Origin: Gammaproteobacteria bacterium
GTDB taxonomy: Bacteria > Pseudomonadota > Gammaproteobacteria > UBA6429 > Thiohalophilaceae
Direction: 5' to 3'
Assembly: GCA_024275115.1 (NCBI GenBank)
Contig: JAJRZT010000082.1
Location: 62,001 to 126,000 of the forward strand
DNA: 64,000 nucleotides
In this document: piece after piece, positions 46,928 through 55,458 of the stretch
Numbering within the stretch: the stretch's first letter is position 1
How the letters are laid out: every line of letters starts with the position of its first letter
The notes under the pieces: model-generated
The model's database searches: none
What the model was told of the DNA's origin: nothing
What the model saw: the letters and a program-made list of their open reading frames with translations, nothing else
Made by a program: the position numbers and the translations under genes

Positions 46928-47434
46928 ATGTACTGTCCATTTTGTAACGCAGAAGACACCCGAGTCATTGATTCACGCTTAACCAATGACGGTTCCAGCG
47001 TGCGCCGTCGGCGTGAATGTACAGAATGTAGCGAGCGCTTTACCACCTTTGAAACTGCCGAGCTGGTGATGCCTAAAGTGATTAAAAATAGCGGTCGCCG
47101 CGAACCCTTTAACGAAGAAAAATTAGTGGCCGGTATTTCACGCTCACTGGAAAAACGGCCGGTGGACACCAATAAAATTGAAGCCAGCGTGAGTCGTATT
47201 TTAAAACGCATACGTGCAACCGGTGAACGTGAATTGCATTCGTCGTTAATCGGCAACTGGATTATGGACGAACTGCGCGATTTAGATCAGGTAGCTTTTG
47301 TGCGCTTTGCTTCTGTTTACCGCAGCTTTGAAGATGTCAGTGCCTTTCAGGATGAGATCGAGAAATTAAAAAATGTGCCGTCCCCTGAAGATAAACGTAA
47401 ACAGCAATCGTTGTTACCGGATGATGATAAGTAG
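46928..47434 (+). CDS. nrdR: Transcriptional repressor NrdR
   Basis: ATP/dATP-sensing repressor of ribonucleotide reductase genes (168 aa). Zinc ribbon C3-C6 and C31-C34 (MYCPFC, ECTEC) followed by an ATP-cone (about 50-140: [17 protein letters not shown]). No NrdR box is seen upstream. First gene of the nrdR-rib group. Confidence 0.97.
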   Translation: MYCPFCNAEDTRVIDSRLTNDGSSVRRRRECTECSERFTTFETAELVMPKVIKNSGRREPFNEEKLVAGISRSLEKRPVDTNKIEASVSRILKRIRATGERELHSSLIGNWIMDELRDLDQVAFVRFASVYRSFEDVSAFQDEIEKLKNVPSPEDKRKQQSLLPDDDK

Positions 47435-47445
47435 CGAGTGATAAG

Positions 47446-48570
47446 ATGACCACCTTTAATGCTTATGACCATGAATTTATGTCACGTGCCATCCGGCTGG
47501 CAAAAAAAGGTTTAAACACCACCCAGCCCAATCCGCGAGTGGGTTGCGTCATCACGCAGAATAATATGATTGTTGGCGAAGGCTGGCATAAAAAAGCGGG
47601 TGAAGCCCATGCAGAAATTAATGCCTTACTGCATGCTGGTAGCCAGGCGAAAGGGGCAACCGTTTACGTCACCCTTGAACCGTGTTGCCACACCGGTAAA
47701 ACACCACCATGTACTGACAGTTTAATCAAAGCGGGCGTGGCTCGTGTGGTTGCAGCGATGCAAGATCCGCACGACAAGGTTGCCGGGCAGGGTTTTGAAA
47801 AACTAAAACAAGCAGGTGTTGAAGTACAAGTTGGTTTATTGGAAGAACAAGCTCGTTTACTGAACTTGGGTTTTATCAAACGAATGCAGCAGGGCTTGCC
47901 GTTTGTGCGAGTGAAAATGGCCATGAGTGTCGATGGCCGAACGGCAATGGCATCAGGTGAAAGCAAGTGGATAACAGGCGAAGCCGCACGTCATGATGTG
48001 CAATACTGGCGGGCGCGCAGCTCGGCCATGCTAACCGGCATTGGGACTATTTTACATGACGACCCTTCGCTGACCGTGCGCTTAGGTAATGCAGTGCTGA
48101 AACAGTCCGGTATGCAAGTCGGTAGCTTGCAACCGGTGCGTGTTATTTTAGACAGTGACCTTAAATTATCACCCACGGCAAAAGTCATCCAGCAAGGTGG
48201 TGATGTTTTAGTTTTTAGTAATAACATCGATGAACAAAAGATAACGGCGCTAGAAGAAGCGGGCGTTAAGGTGATGTATATTGAAAAAGGGGACGATGGT
48301 CTGGATTTATTAGCTATTCTCAAATATCTTGCCTCTTTACAAATAAATGAAGTGATGGTTGAAGCGGGAGCAAACCTTGCTGGGAGCTTTATTGCAGCAG
48401 GTTTAGTGGACGAGCTGATTATTTATATGGCACCTGTTTTAATGGGGAATAATGCCCGTGGGCTGTTTAATTTGCCACTCATTCAGCAAATGGGCGATAA
48501 AATTCAGTTAAATATCAAAGAAATACGGCAATTTGGCGAAGATATCCGAATTATCGCAACACTCTCCTAA
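47446..48570 (+). CDS. ribD: Riboflavin biosynthesis deaminase/reductase RibD
   Basis: Bifunctional enzyme (374 aa) acting on the GTP cyclohydrolase II product. The N-terminal deaminase has the zinc motif HAEINALL and PCCHTGKTPPC; the C-terminal reductase starts near residue 150 (VRVKMAMSVDGRTA). It lies 11 bases after nrdR and 23 bases before ribE. Confidence 0.97.
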   Translation: MTTFNAYDHEFMSRAIRLAKKGLNTTQPNPRVGCVITQNNMIVGEGWHKKAGEAHAEINALLHAGSQAKGATVYVTLEPCCHTGKTPPCTDSLIKAGVARVVAAMQDPHDKVAGQGFEKLKQAGVEVQVGLLEEQARLLNLGFIKRMQQGLPFVRVKMAMSVDGRTAMASGESKWITGEAARHDVQYWRARSSAMLTGIGTILHDDPSLTVRLGNAVLKQSGMQVGSLQPVRVILDSDLKLSPTAKVIQQGGDVLVFSNNIDEQKITALEEAGVKVMYIEKGDDGLDLLAILKYLASLQINEVMVEAGANLAGSFIAAGLVDELIIYMAPVLMGNNARGLFNLPLIQQMGDKIQLNIKEIRQFGEDIRIIATLS

Positions 48571-48593
48571 TATACCTTATATAATAGCGCGCT

Positions 48594-49259
48594 ATGTTTA
48601 CCGGAATCATCGAGGCCAAAGGCCATATTGAAGCAATCGTTCCAAGCGGTAATGATATGCGCGTACGCATTACTACCGGCAAGCTGGACTTAAGCGATGT
48701 AAAGCTGGGCGATAGTATTGCTGTTAACGGTGTTTGCTTAACAGCAGTGGATTTACCGGGCGATGGATTCTGGGCGGACGTGTCCGCTGAAACACTGGCG
48801 CATACCACTTTCAAAACACTGGCCGTTGCAACGGTAGTGAATTTAGAAAAGGCACTTACACCGACAACGCGTTTGGGTGGGCATTTAGTGAGTGGCCACG
48901 TGGACGGTGTGGGGGAGATTATTTCGCGCAAGGTCGTTGGCCATTCAGAGCAATTTAAAATTAGAGCACCGGATAGCCTGGCAAAATACATTGCCAAAAA
49001 AGGTTCGATTTGCATCGAAGGGATTAGCTTAACCGTTAATGAAGTAAAAGGTGCGGAGTTTGATTTAAACATTGTGCCGCATACCCTGGAACAAACCAGC
49101 TTGCAGCAGTTAACAAGTGGCTCGCAAGTAAATCTGGAAGTGGATTTAATTGCCCGCTATTTAGAACGGCTGGTGTTAGGTGAACAGGCGGCTAATGCCG
49201 AACTGGATACAGGCAATATTAATTTAGAATTTTTAGCACAACATGGGTTTATGAAGTAA
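48594..49259 (+). CDS. ribE: Riboflavin synthase alpha chain
   Basis: Dismutates two molecules of 6,7-dimethyl-8-ribityllumazine into riboflavin (221 aa). Two homologous lumazine-binding barrels: MFTGIIEAKG...VNGVCLT and GHLVSGHVDGVG...SICIEGISLTVNEV. In the rib operon between ribD and ribBA. Confidence 0.97.
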   Translation: MFTGIIEAKGHIEAIVPSGNDMRVRITTGKLDLSDVKLGDSIAVNGVCLTAVDLPGDGFWADVSAETLAHTTFKTLAVATVVNLEKALTPTTRLGGHLVSGHVDGVGEIISRKVVGHSEQFKIRAPDSLAKYIAKKGSICIEGISLTVNEVKGAEFDLNIVPHTLEQTSLQQLTSGSQVNLEVDLIARYLERLVLGEQAANAELDTGNINLEFLAQHGFMK

Positions 49260-49265
49260 GTACAT

Positions 49266-50375
49266 ATGGCATTGAATACAACAAAAGAACTGATAGACGA
49301 TTTTCGTCAAGGTAAAATGATTATCCTGATGGACGATGAAGATCGTGAAAATGAAGGTGATCTTATTATCGCTGCTGAAGTGGTCAAGCCGGAAGATATT
49401 AATTTTATGGCACGTTATGGTAGGGGATTAATCTGTTTAACCTTAACCGAGGCACGTTGCACGCAACTGCGCTTGCCATTAATGGTAACGGAAAATACTG
49501 AATCACAAGGAACAAACTTTACCGTTACGATTGAAGCCGCAGAAGGTGTTACCACAGGTATTTCAGCCGCTGATCGTGCTGTCACCGTTCAAGCTGCGGT
49601 GGCTGTCGATGCAATGCCGGCTGATTTAGTTCAACCCGGGCATATCTTCCCGTTAATGGCGCAACCCGGTGGCGTGTTAACCCGAGCTGGTCACACCGAA
49701 GCGGGTTGTGATTTAGCAAGGCTTGCCGGTAAAGAGCCGGCCTCGGTGATCGTTGAAATCCTCAACGAAGATGGCTCAATGGCACGGCGCGCAGATTTAG
49801 AAGTATTTGCCAAAGAACATAATATTAAAATGGGTACCATTGCCGATTTAATCGAATACCGTTTACATAATGAAAAAAGTGTTGAGCATATTGCTGAATC
49901 CAGCTTGCCTACAGAATTTGGTGAATTTAAACTACATGCTTTTCGTAATGCCCATGATGGCAGCGCACATTTAGCTTTAGTAAAGGGTGAAATCGATTCT
50001 GAGCAACCAGTGCTTGTGCGTGTGCACGTTGAAAATAGTATTTGTGATTTTTTTGCTAGCAAGCGCGCAGATTGCGGCTGGCCATTACACGATGCTATGA
50101 AACGTATTGCCGATGAGGGTGCAGGTATTGTTGTTATACTGCGCCCTGGTAATCTAGCCGATACTGTTTTAAGCCAGGTTAAACGTTACAGCAAAGAAGA
50201 CAACGGTGAAGATCCTGTTTCAGCCGACCATAAAGAAGACTTACGAACCTTTGGTATTGGTGCGCAAATTTTATCGGAGTTAGGTGTTCGTCATATGCGC
50301 GTACTGAGCGCACCGAAAAAAATGCATGCCTTGTCAGGTTTTGGCCTGGACGTAGTCGAGTATGTTCACGACTAG
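49266..50375 (+). CDS. ribBA: DHBP synthase fused to a degenerate GTP cyclohydrolase II domain
   Basis: The N-terminal domain (about 1-200) is an intact 3,4-dihydroxy-2-butanone-4-phosphate synthase (DDEDRENEGDL, GHTEAGCDL). The C-terminal domain (about 205-369) aligns with GTP cyclohydrolase II, but the zinc cysteines are disturbed (NSICDFFASKRADCG instead of ECxxGD...CDC) and the RQEGRGIGL catalytic stretch is missing (RPGNLADTVL). So only the first activity is expected, and a separate ribA must exist elsewhere. Such hybrids are known in other proteobacteria. Six bases after ribE. Confidence 0.93.
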   Translation: MALNTTKELIDDFRQGKMIILMDDEDRENEGDLIIAAEVVKPEDINFMARYGRGLICLTLTEARCTQLRLPLMVTENTESQGTNFTVTIEAAEGVTTGISAADRAVTVQAAVAVDAMPADLVQPGHIFPLMAQPGGVLTRAGHTEAGCDLARLAGKEPASVIVEILNEDGSMARRADLEVFAKEHNIKMGTIADLIEYRLHNEKSVEHIAESSLPTEFGEFKLHAFRNAHDGSAHLALVKGEIDSEQPVLVRVHVENSICDFFASKRADCGWPLHDAMKRIADEGAGIVVILRPGNLADTVLSQVKRYSKEDNGEDPVSADHKEDLRTFGIGAQILSELGVRHMRVLSAPKKMHALSGFGLDVVEYVHD

Positions 50376-50388
50376 GTTTATTTAATCA

Positions 50389-50412
50389 AGCGTAGGGTGG
50401 GTGCAACCCGCC
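50389..50412. repeat. Short REP-like palindrome between ribBA and ribH
   Basis: CGTAGGGTGGGTGCAACCCGCC can form a GGTGGGT/ACCCGCC stem with one G-T pair. It resembles common 'GTAGGGTGGG' extragenic palindromes. No FMN riboswitch is seen in this gap. Confidence 0.5.
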
Positions 50413-50486
50413 AGCAGAGGTGAGTTGTTATCCAGGTTACGTAAATGGTAACAAATTTATTCAGAAATAGTTTAAGGAACAGAAGC

Positions 50487-50957
50487 ATGAGTACAAAAAT
50501 AGTAGAAGGTGATTTAATTGTAAAAGGCGCACGCTTTGGTATAGCCGTTGCACGTTTTAACAGTTTTGTAGTAGAAAGCCTGTTAGAAGGTGCACTTGAT
50601 ACCTTAAAGCGTCATGGTGCAAATGAAACGGATATCGAAGTGGTTCGAGTGCCCGGTGCCTTTGAATTACCGTTGGCCATTCAACGCATGGCGAACAATA
50701 AAAAATACGATGCGATTATTGCATTGGGTGCAGTCATTCGCGGAGGAACACCGCATTTTGATTTTGTTGCCGGCGAATGTGTTAAAGGTATGTCAACTGT
50801 TTCGTTACAGGCAGATATTCCCGTTTCATTCGGTGTGCTAACGGTCGATACCATTGAGCAAGCCATTGAGCGTTCAGGCACAAAAGCAGGCAATAAAGGT
50901 GCAGAAGCGACCTTGTCTGCTATTGAAATGGTTAATTTACTAAAAGAAATTGGTTGA
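50487..50957 (+). CDS. ribH: 6,7-dimethyl-8-ribityllumazine synthase
   Basis: Penultimate enzyme of riboflavin synthesis (156 aa), forming large oligomeric shells. Motifs: [48 protein letters not shown]. The ATG at 50487 with AAGGA upstream is chosen; a GTG-type frame from 50445 would add 14 residues. Its stop codon directly abuts the nusB ATG (TGAATG). Confidence 0.97.
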   Translation: MSTKIVEGDLIVKGARFGIAVARFNSFVVESLLEGALDTLKRHGANETDIEVVRVPGAFELPLAIQRMANNKKYDAIIALGAVIRGGTPHFDFVAGECVKGMSTVSLQADIPVSFGVLTVDTIEQAIERSGTKAGNKGAEATLSAIEMVNLLKEIG

Positions 50958-51392
50958 ATGAAAGTAAGTGCTCGCAGTCGCGCAAGGCAACTCGCCGTTC
51001 AGGGTTTGTATGAATGGCATCTTAGTGGCAACAAAATCGATGATATTGCTGAGCAATGTTTAGATGCCAAACGTGGTAAAAACATTGATGAGACGTATTT
51101 CGAAGAGTTGATTTTTAAAGTATCAGCAATGGCGGAAGGCTTGAATGAAACTTTGGTTCCTTTTTTAAGTCGGAGTATTAATGAAATTGATCCTGTTGAA
51201 CGTGCGATTTTACAGTTAAGCACCTATGAATTAACGCAGAAAATCGATATTCCATATAAAGTTGTTATTAATGAAGCCATTGAGCTAGCTAAAACATTTG
51301 GTGCCGAACAAAGCCATAAGTTTGTCAATGGAATTTTAGATAAAGTGGCAAAGCAAAGTCGCGCGGTAGAGTTTAAGGCTAATAAAAAATAA
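50958..51392 (+). CDS. nusB: Transcription antitermination factor NusB
   Basis: All-helical RNA-binding protein (144 aa) that with NusE binds boxA in rRNA leaders. Motifs RSRARQLAVQGLYEW and VINEAIELAKTFGAEQSHKFVNGILDKVA. Immediately follows ribH. Confidence 0.96.
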   Translation: MKVSARSRARQLAVQGLYEWHLSGNKIDDIAEQCLDAKRGKNIDETYFEELIFKVSAMAEGLNETLVPFLSRSINEIDPVERAILQLSTYELTQKIDIPYKVVINEAIELAKTFGAEQSHKFVNGILDKVAKQSRAVEFKANKK

Positions 51393-51407
51393 TAATAAAT
51401 ACTTATG

Positions 51408-51436
51408 GTCATTGTCGCGCTATCGCTCACAATGAC
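51408..51436. repeat. Family C palindrome between nusB and thiL
   Basis: 8-bp perfect stem GTCATTGT / ACAATGAC around CGCGCTATCGCTC. It is related in inverted orientation to the copy at 54183-54213 and to the interior of B5. Such GTCATTGC palindromes occur in many bacterial genomes. Confidence 0.7.
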
Positions 51437-51462
51437 AGCTTTGCCCAGAACTGAGGCAGATT

Positions 51463-52425
51463 ATGTCGTTATCAGAATTTAATATTATTAAACAATATTT
51501 CTCTAGTATTTCTACCAAAGAAAACAGTCCCAACATTCACCTTGGTGTCGGTGATGATGCAGCGATTGTTTCTACCCCTGAAAATAAAAAACTGGTTGTT
51601 TGTACCGACACATTGAATGAAGGTATTCACTTCCCTTTGAATACCTCTGCTTATGATATAGCTTATAAAGCATTGGCTGTTAATTTAAGTGATTTAGCGG
51701 CAATGGGTGCAACACCAAAGTGGTTTGCTTTAAATTTATCGATGCCAGGTATTAACGAAGACTGGCTGACAGGTTTTTCAACAGGTTTAAAGCAACTTGC
51801 CGGTGAGTATCAACTTGACTTAATTGGTGGTGATACAACCCGTGGGCCACTGAGTGTAAGTATTACGTTGGCGGGGCACATAGAAGGGGTTACGGCTTTA
51901 ATGCGTTCATCTGCAAAAGTTGGCGACAAGGTTTACTTAAGTGGTTGTACAGGTGAGGCGGCTTATGGCTTAGCTTGTTTGTCTAGCGCAGCGACTATCA
52001 ATGACAGTGATAAATATTTTGTTTCCAGATTGAATCAGCCTACAGCTAGAGTGTCGTTAGGTTTAAGTTTGCTCGGTATTGCGAATGCCTGTATTGATAT
52101 TTCAGATGGGCTGGTTGCCGATATTGCACATATTGCTGAAGCAAGCCAGTGTGGCATTGAACTCGATTCTAATATAATACCTTTGCCTGCGATTGCAGAT
52201 AAAGAACAGGCTCGTCAGCATGCCTTAAGTGGTGGCGATGATTATGAACTTGTATTTACCGTTGCGCCAGCGAGACAAGCAGCATTAAAACAATTAATCA
52301 GTCAAACAGATTTACCCATAACCTGCATTGGTGAAGTGGTCGCGGCACCCGGTGTGTTATTGTTGGATAATGGTCGGTCTGTTGGTTTGTCTCGAACAGG
52401 TTATGAACACTTTAATAATAAATAG
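51463..52425 (+). CDS. thiL: Thiamine-monophosphate kinase
   Basis: Makes thiamine pyrophosphate from thiamine monophosphate (320 aa). PurM-like fold signatures: GVGDDAAIV, CTDTLNEGIHFP, NLSDLAAMGATP, LIGGDTTRG, DISDGLVADIAHI. GAGG precedes the ATG. Between nusB and pgpA, as usual. Confidence 0.96.
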   Translation: MSLSEFNIIKQYFSSISTKENSPNIHLGVGDDAAIVSTPENKKLVVCTDTLNEGIHFPLNTSAYDIAYKALAVNLSDLAAMGATPKWFALNLSMPGINEDWLTGFSTGLKQLAGEYQLDLIGGDTTRGPLSVSITLAGHIEGVTALMRSSAKVGDKVYLSGCTGEAAYGLACLSSAATINDSDKYFVSRLNQPTARVSLGLSLLGIANACIDISDGLVADIAHIAEASQCGIELDSNIIPLPAIADKEQARQHALSGGDDYELVFTVAPARQAALKQLISQTDLPITCIGEVVAAPGVLLLDNGRSVGLSRTGYEHFNNK

Positions 52426-52443
52426 TCAGAGGAATAGTAGAAA

Positions 52444-52971
52444 ATGACCGCTGTAAAAAAAGCAACAGCAAAAATGTTATTAAACCCTGTGCACGCCATT
52501 AGTATGTGGCTTGGGTCGGGCTTGTCGCCGTTTGCATCGGGCACGGTAGGTACGTTAGCAGCCATTCCGCTATACATTGTTGTTGCGCATTATGTTGATT
52601 GGTCAGTATCTCAACCTGAAAATTTTTTAATTTTAATTGCGATTCTTTTTATCCCCGGTTGTGTTTGTGCGCATTATACCGGCAAGGCATTAGGTGTTGC
52701 TGATCATGGTGCGATAGTCTGGGATGAAGTGGTTGGTTTTTTTGTGACAATGTTTGCTGTGCCGTATGCCTCGTTAAGCGTATTTGAGTTGGCTATCTGG
52801 ATTACGGCCGGGTTCTTTATTTTTCGATTCTTTGATATTTTTAAACCCTGGCCGGCAAGCTGGGTAGACAAAAATGTAAAAAACGGTTTTGGCGTGATGT
52901 TTGACGATGTAATTGCCGGTGTCTTTGCTGCCGTTGTGTTGTATTTTGGTATGATGTTTTTTGGGGTTTAG
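52444..52971 (+). CDS. pgpA: Phosphatidylglycerophosphatase A
   Basis: Inner-membrane enzyme (175 aa) that forms phosphatidylglycerol. Family motifs GLSPFASGTVGTLAAIPLY, DHGAIVWDEVVGFF and KPWPASWVD..GFGVMFDDVIAG, with about four hydrophobic helices. Last of the conserved rib-nus-thi-pgp group. Confidence 0.95.
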   Translation: MTAVKKATAKMLLNPVHAISMWLGSGLSPFASGTVGTLAAIPLYIVVAHYVDWSVSQPENFLILIAILFIPGCVCAHYTGKALGVADHGAIVWDEVVGFFVTMFAVPYASLSVFELAIWITAGFFIFRFFDIFKPWPASWVDKNVKNGFGVMFDDVIAGVFAAVVLYFGMMFFGV

Positions 52972-53001
52972 CTTTTTGATATTCAGGTTTTGGAGATTAA
53001 T

Positions 53002-53430
53002 ATGTTTCGTATAATAAAATTCACAAGCCTGCTGGTTTTATTATCGCAGCTGGTGATTTTTTCTTTACCCTTGCAGGCGGGTGAAGTTGAAATTATAAAA
53101 GTTGACTTAAGATCGAACAATAGTGCTAAGAGCTGGACTTTTCATGTGACCTTAAAACACAATGATACCGGTTGGAACCATTATGCCGATGCGTGGCAAG
53201 TGGTTGATTCGGATGGGAAAGTACTTGGTAAACGTATTTTGCATCATCCACATGAGCATGAACAACCTTTTACTCGCAGTTTGTCCGGTGTGACTTTGCC
53301 AGAAAATGCTATTATTTATGTTCAGGCTCATGACAAAGTCCATGGTTGGAGTAAGGATCGGGTAAAGATTGATTTTGATTTTCCAGCAGGTGATCGTTAT
53401 ACCATTGGTGAATATACAACGCGATATTAA
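53002..53430 (+). CDS. Small secreted hypothetical protein
   Basis: A 142-aa exported protein. Signal peptide 1-26 (cleavage after LQA), then a probable beta-sandwich of about 115 residues with WTFHVTLKHNDTGWNHYAD, a His-rich loop HHPHEHEQPF and a basic C-terminus. I do not recognise a family with a known role. The ATG at 53002 has TTGGAGA upstream. It follows pgpA by 30 bases and precedes an aspartic protease gene. Confidence 0.7.
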   Translation: MFRIIKFTSLLVLLSQLVIFSLPLQAGEVEIIKVDLRSNNSAKSWTFHVTLKHNDTGWNHYADAWQVVDSDGKVLGKRILHHPHEHEQPFTRSLSGVTLPENAIIYVQAHDKVHGWSKDRVKIDFDFPAGDRYTIGEYTTRY

Positions 53431-53497
53431 ATGTTTCACGGTATGTACGGCTAGCCTGCCGAGTAACTTAAAGATAAGGAATCAGGGAACTTAAACA

Positions 53498-54175
53498 ATG
53501 CATAAGAGCCATTATTATAAAAAAACAATCCTGTTTGTTTTAACAGTATTGTTGAGCTTAATGATTAATATTCGTTTTGTACTGGCAAGCGATGTCATTA
53601 TAATGGCTATTTTTGGTGAGATGGTTATTTTAAAGGTGGATGGCACCAAACATAAATTAAGAGTCGGTGATAAAACACCAGAAGGTATTACCCTTGCTGA
53701 AATTGATTATGATACGGTTATTTTAAGGCACGGGAATAAAGAAAGCAGGCATACGCTTGGTGGGCATGTAAGCTTTGGTCTTGAAGGTGGCAGGGGGAAA
53801 GGGCCGAAGAAAGAACAGATTGCAAAAATCTGGCCGAGGAATGATATGTACGTTACGCACGGCTATATTAATAAATTTGCGGTTACCTTTATGGTGGATA
53901 CCGGCGCAACCTGGATAGCATTGAGTGAATCGATGGCCAGACGTATGGGGATTAATTATTTTCGGGGCGAACGTGGCTATGCGGGAACCGCAAGTGGTGT
54001 TACTTCAATTCATAAAATTAAACTGGACAGTGTGCGCGTGGGTGATATTGTCTTATATAATGTTGAAGCAGCAGTAATCCCTAAATTGTCAGGGCATGTT
54101 TTACTCGGGAATTCGTTTTTAAAATACACTGAAATGACACGAACCAAGCAGGTTATGATTTTAAAGAGAAAATAA
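53498..54175 (+). CDS. Retropepsin-like clan AA aspartic protease
   Basis: A 225-aa envelope protein with an N-terminal hydrophobic signal or anchor (about 10-30), a middle linker, and a C-terminal retropepsin-like domain from about 117. The catalytic motif is VDTGAT (D134) and the typical LLGNSFL lies near 202. Bacterial members of this family are thought to act as dimers; no substrate is known. The region 31-85 resembles a small beta-domain (EMVILKVDGTKHKLRVGD). Confidence 0.82.
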   Translation: MHKSHYYKKTILFVLTVLLSLMINIRFVLASDVIIMAIFGEMVILKVDGTKHKLRVGDKTPEGITLAEIDYDTVILRHGNKESRHTLGGHVSFGLEGGRGKGPKKEQIAKIWPRNDMYVTHGYINKFAVTFMVDTGATWIALSESMARRMGINYFRGERGYAGTASGVTSIHKIKLDSVRVGDIVLYNVEAAVIPKLSGHVLLGNSFLKYTEMTRTKQVMILKRK

Positions 54176-54182
54176 TGTGACC

Positions 54183-54213
54183 TGTCATTGCGAGCGATAG
54201 CGTGGCAATGACA
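54183..54213. repeat. Family C palindrome after the aspartic protease gene
   Basis: 9-bp perfect stem TGTCATTGC (54183-54191) / GCAATGACA (54205-54213) with loop GAGCGATAGCGTG, followed by AAGTTGGTTTTTT. It could end transcription between the convergent protease and folE2 genes. Confidence 0.7.
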
Positions 54214-54223
54214 AGTTGGTTTT

Positions 54224-55009
54224 TTACTTAACTTTCTCAATCAACGCATAAGCCGAATGGTTATGAATGGATTCAAAGTTTTCTGATTCAACCACATAAG
54301 CCGAAATACGATCTTCTTTATTAAGCTGGGCGGCGACATCGCGTACCATGTCTTCAACAAACTTTGGATTATCGTAGGCGCGTTCGGTTACGATTTTCTC
54401 ATCGGGGCGTTTCAGTAAACCATAAAGCTCACAGGAAGCCTGTTTTTCAACCATATCGATAAGCTCTTCTACCCAGATAAATTCTTTAATCGTTGCGGTA
54501 ACGGTAACGTGTGAGCGTTGGTTATGTGCACCGTAGGCTGATATTTTTTTAGAGCAAGGGCAAAGGCTGGTAACCGGCACAACAATTTTAACTTTTAATT
54601 CAGTGGCACCATCATGGACTTCACCGATAAAAGTCACGTCATAATCGAGTAAACTTTGTACGCCCGATGCAGGCGCTGTTTTGTTAACAAAGTAAGGGAA
54701 AGACATTTCGATATGGCCTGAATTAGCCTCCAGGCGTTCAGCCATTTCAACTAACATTTCTTTAAAAGACTGAACTGAAATTTCGCGTTCATGATTATTT
54801 AAAATTTCGACAAAGCGCGACATATGCGTGCCTTTAAAGTCATGAGGCAGGTTAACGTACATATTGAAGTTGGCAATAGTATGTTGTTCGCCTTCGGTGC
54901 GGTCGCGGACTTTAACGGGGTGGCGAATATCTTTAATACCGACCTTGTTAATGGGGATATGGCGGGTATCTTTTGTATTTTGCACGTCTGCAATGGGTGC
55001 ATTGCTCAT
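54224..55009 (-). CDS. folE2: GTP cyclohydrolase I type 2 (FolE2)
   Basis: Alternative GTP cyclohydrolase IB (261 aa) that makes dihydroneopterin triphosphate for folate and queuosine. Conserved core [18 protein letters not shown] (C150, C152, H162). Unlike FolE it can work with metals other than zinc, so it often supports growth under zinc limitation. It lies 2 bases downstream of queD, which uses the same product. Confidence 0.95.
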   Translation of the reverse strand: MSNAPIADVQNTKDTRHIPINKVGIKDIRHPVKVRDRTEGEQHTIANFNMYVNLPHDFKGTHMSRFVEILNNHEREISVQSFKEMLVEMAERLEANSGHIEMSFPYFVNKTAPASGVQSLLDYDVTFIGEVHDGATELKVKIVVPVTSLCPCSKKISAYGAHNQRSHVTVTATIKEFIWVEELIDMVEKQASCELYGLLKRPDEKIVTERAYDNPKFVEDMVRDVAAQLNKEDRISAYVVESENFESIHNHSAYALIEKVK

Positions 55010-55011
55010 GA

Positions 55012-55377
55012 TTAGTCTTCCTCAGTATAACTGACGCAGGCACGGTCGGTTTCCCAAATGCTGATATTCTTTACTGCCACGCGTGCGTCGTTTAATTCAT
55101 TGCTTAATTGTTTATAAAAATAGGCCGCCAGATTTTCTGCGGTGGGATTGAGTTTATCAAATGGCGGAATGTCGTTTAAATTCCGGTGATCCAGTTTTTC
55201 AATCAGTGTTCTGGTTGCTGCTTTAATATCGCTAAAGTCGATCCCCATGCCTATTTCATTCAGTTCTCTACAGCTGATATTCACTTCCACTTTCCAGTTA
55301 TGGCCATGCAGGCGGCTGCAGGGGCCTTTATATTCTCGTAGAAAATGGGCTGCGGAAAAATCCGTTAAGATTTTCAT
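55012..55377 (-). CDS. queD: 6-carboxytetrahydropterin synthase QueD
   Basis: Zinc enzyme (121 aa from the ATG at 55377) converting dihydroneopterin triphosphate to 6-carboxytetrahydropterin in queuosine synthesis. Zinc histidines lie in FSAAHFL and RLHGHNW, with a catalytic Cys in [21 protein letters not shown] resembles the usual start; an in-frame ATG at 55395 would add six residues, and neither has a strong ribosome site. It forms a pair with folE2. Confidence 0.93.
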   Translation of the reverse strand: MKILTDFSAAHFLREYKGPCSRLHGHNWKVEVNISCRELNEIGMGIDFSDIKAATRTLIEKLDHRNLNDIPPFDKLNPTAENLAAYFYKQLSNELNDARVAVKNISIWETDRACVSYTEED

Positions 55378-55458
55378 AGTGTAACAGGAAGTCATAATAA
55401 TTACTTGAGTGTTTTGCTTGGGTATAGGGTTGAATGAATATGTGTGCTGGGAATGCCT

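Noticed and set aside
50376-50486. Possible FMN riboswitch before ribH
   Set aside because: The spacer holds only a short REP-like palindrome; the conserved FMN-riboswitch stems and loops are not there. None is seen before ribD or ribBA either.
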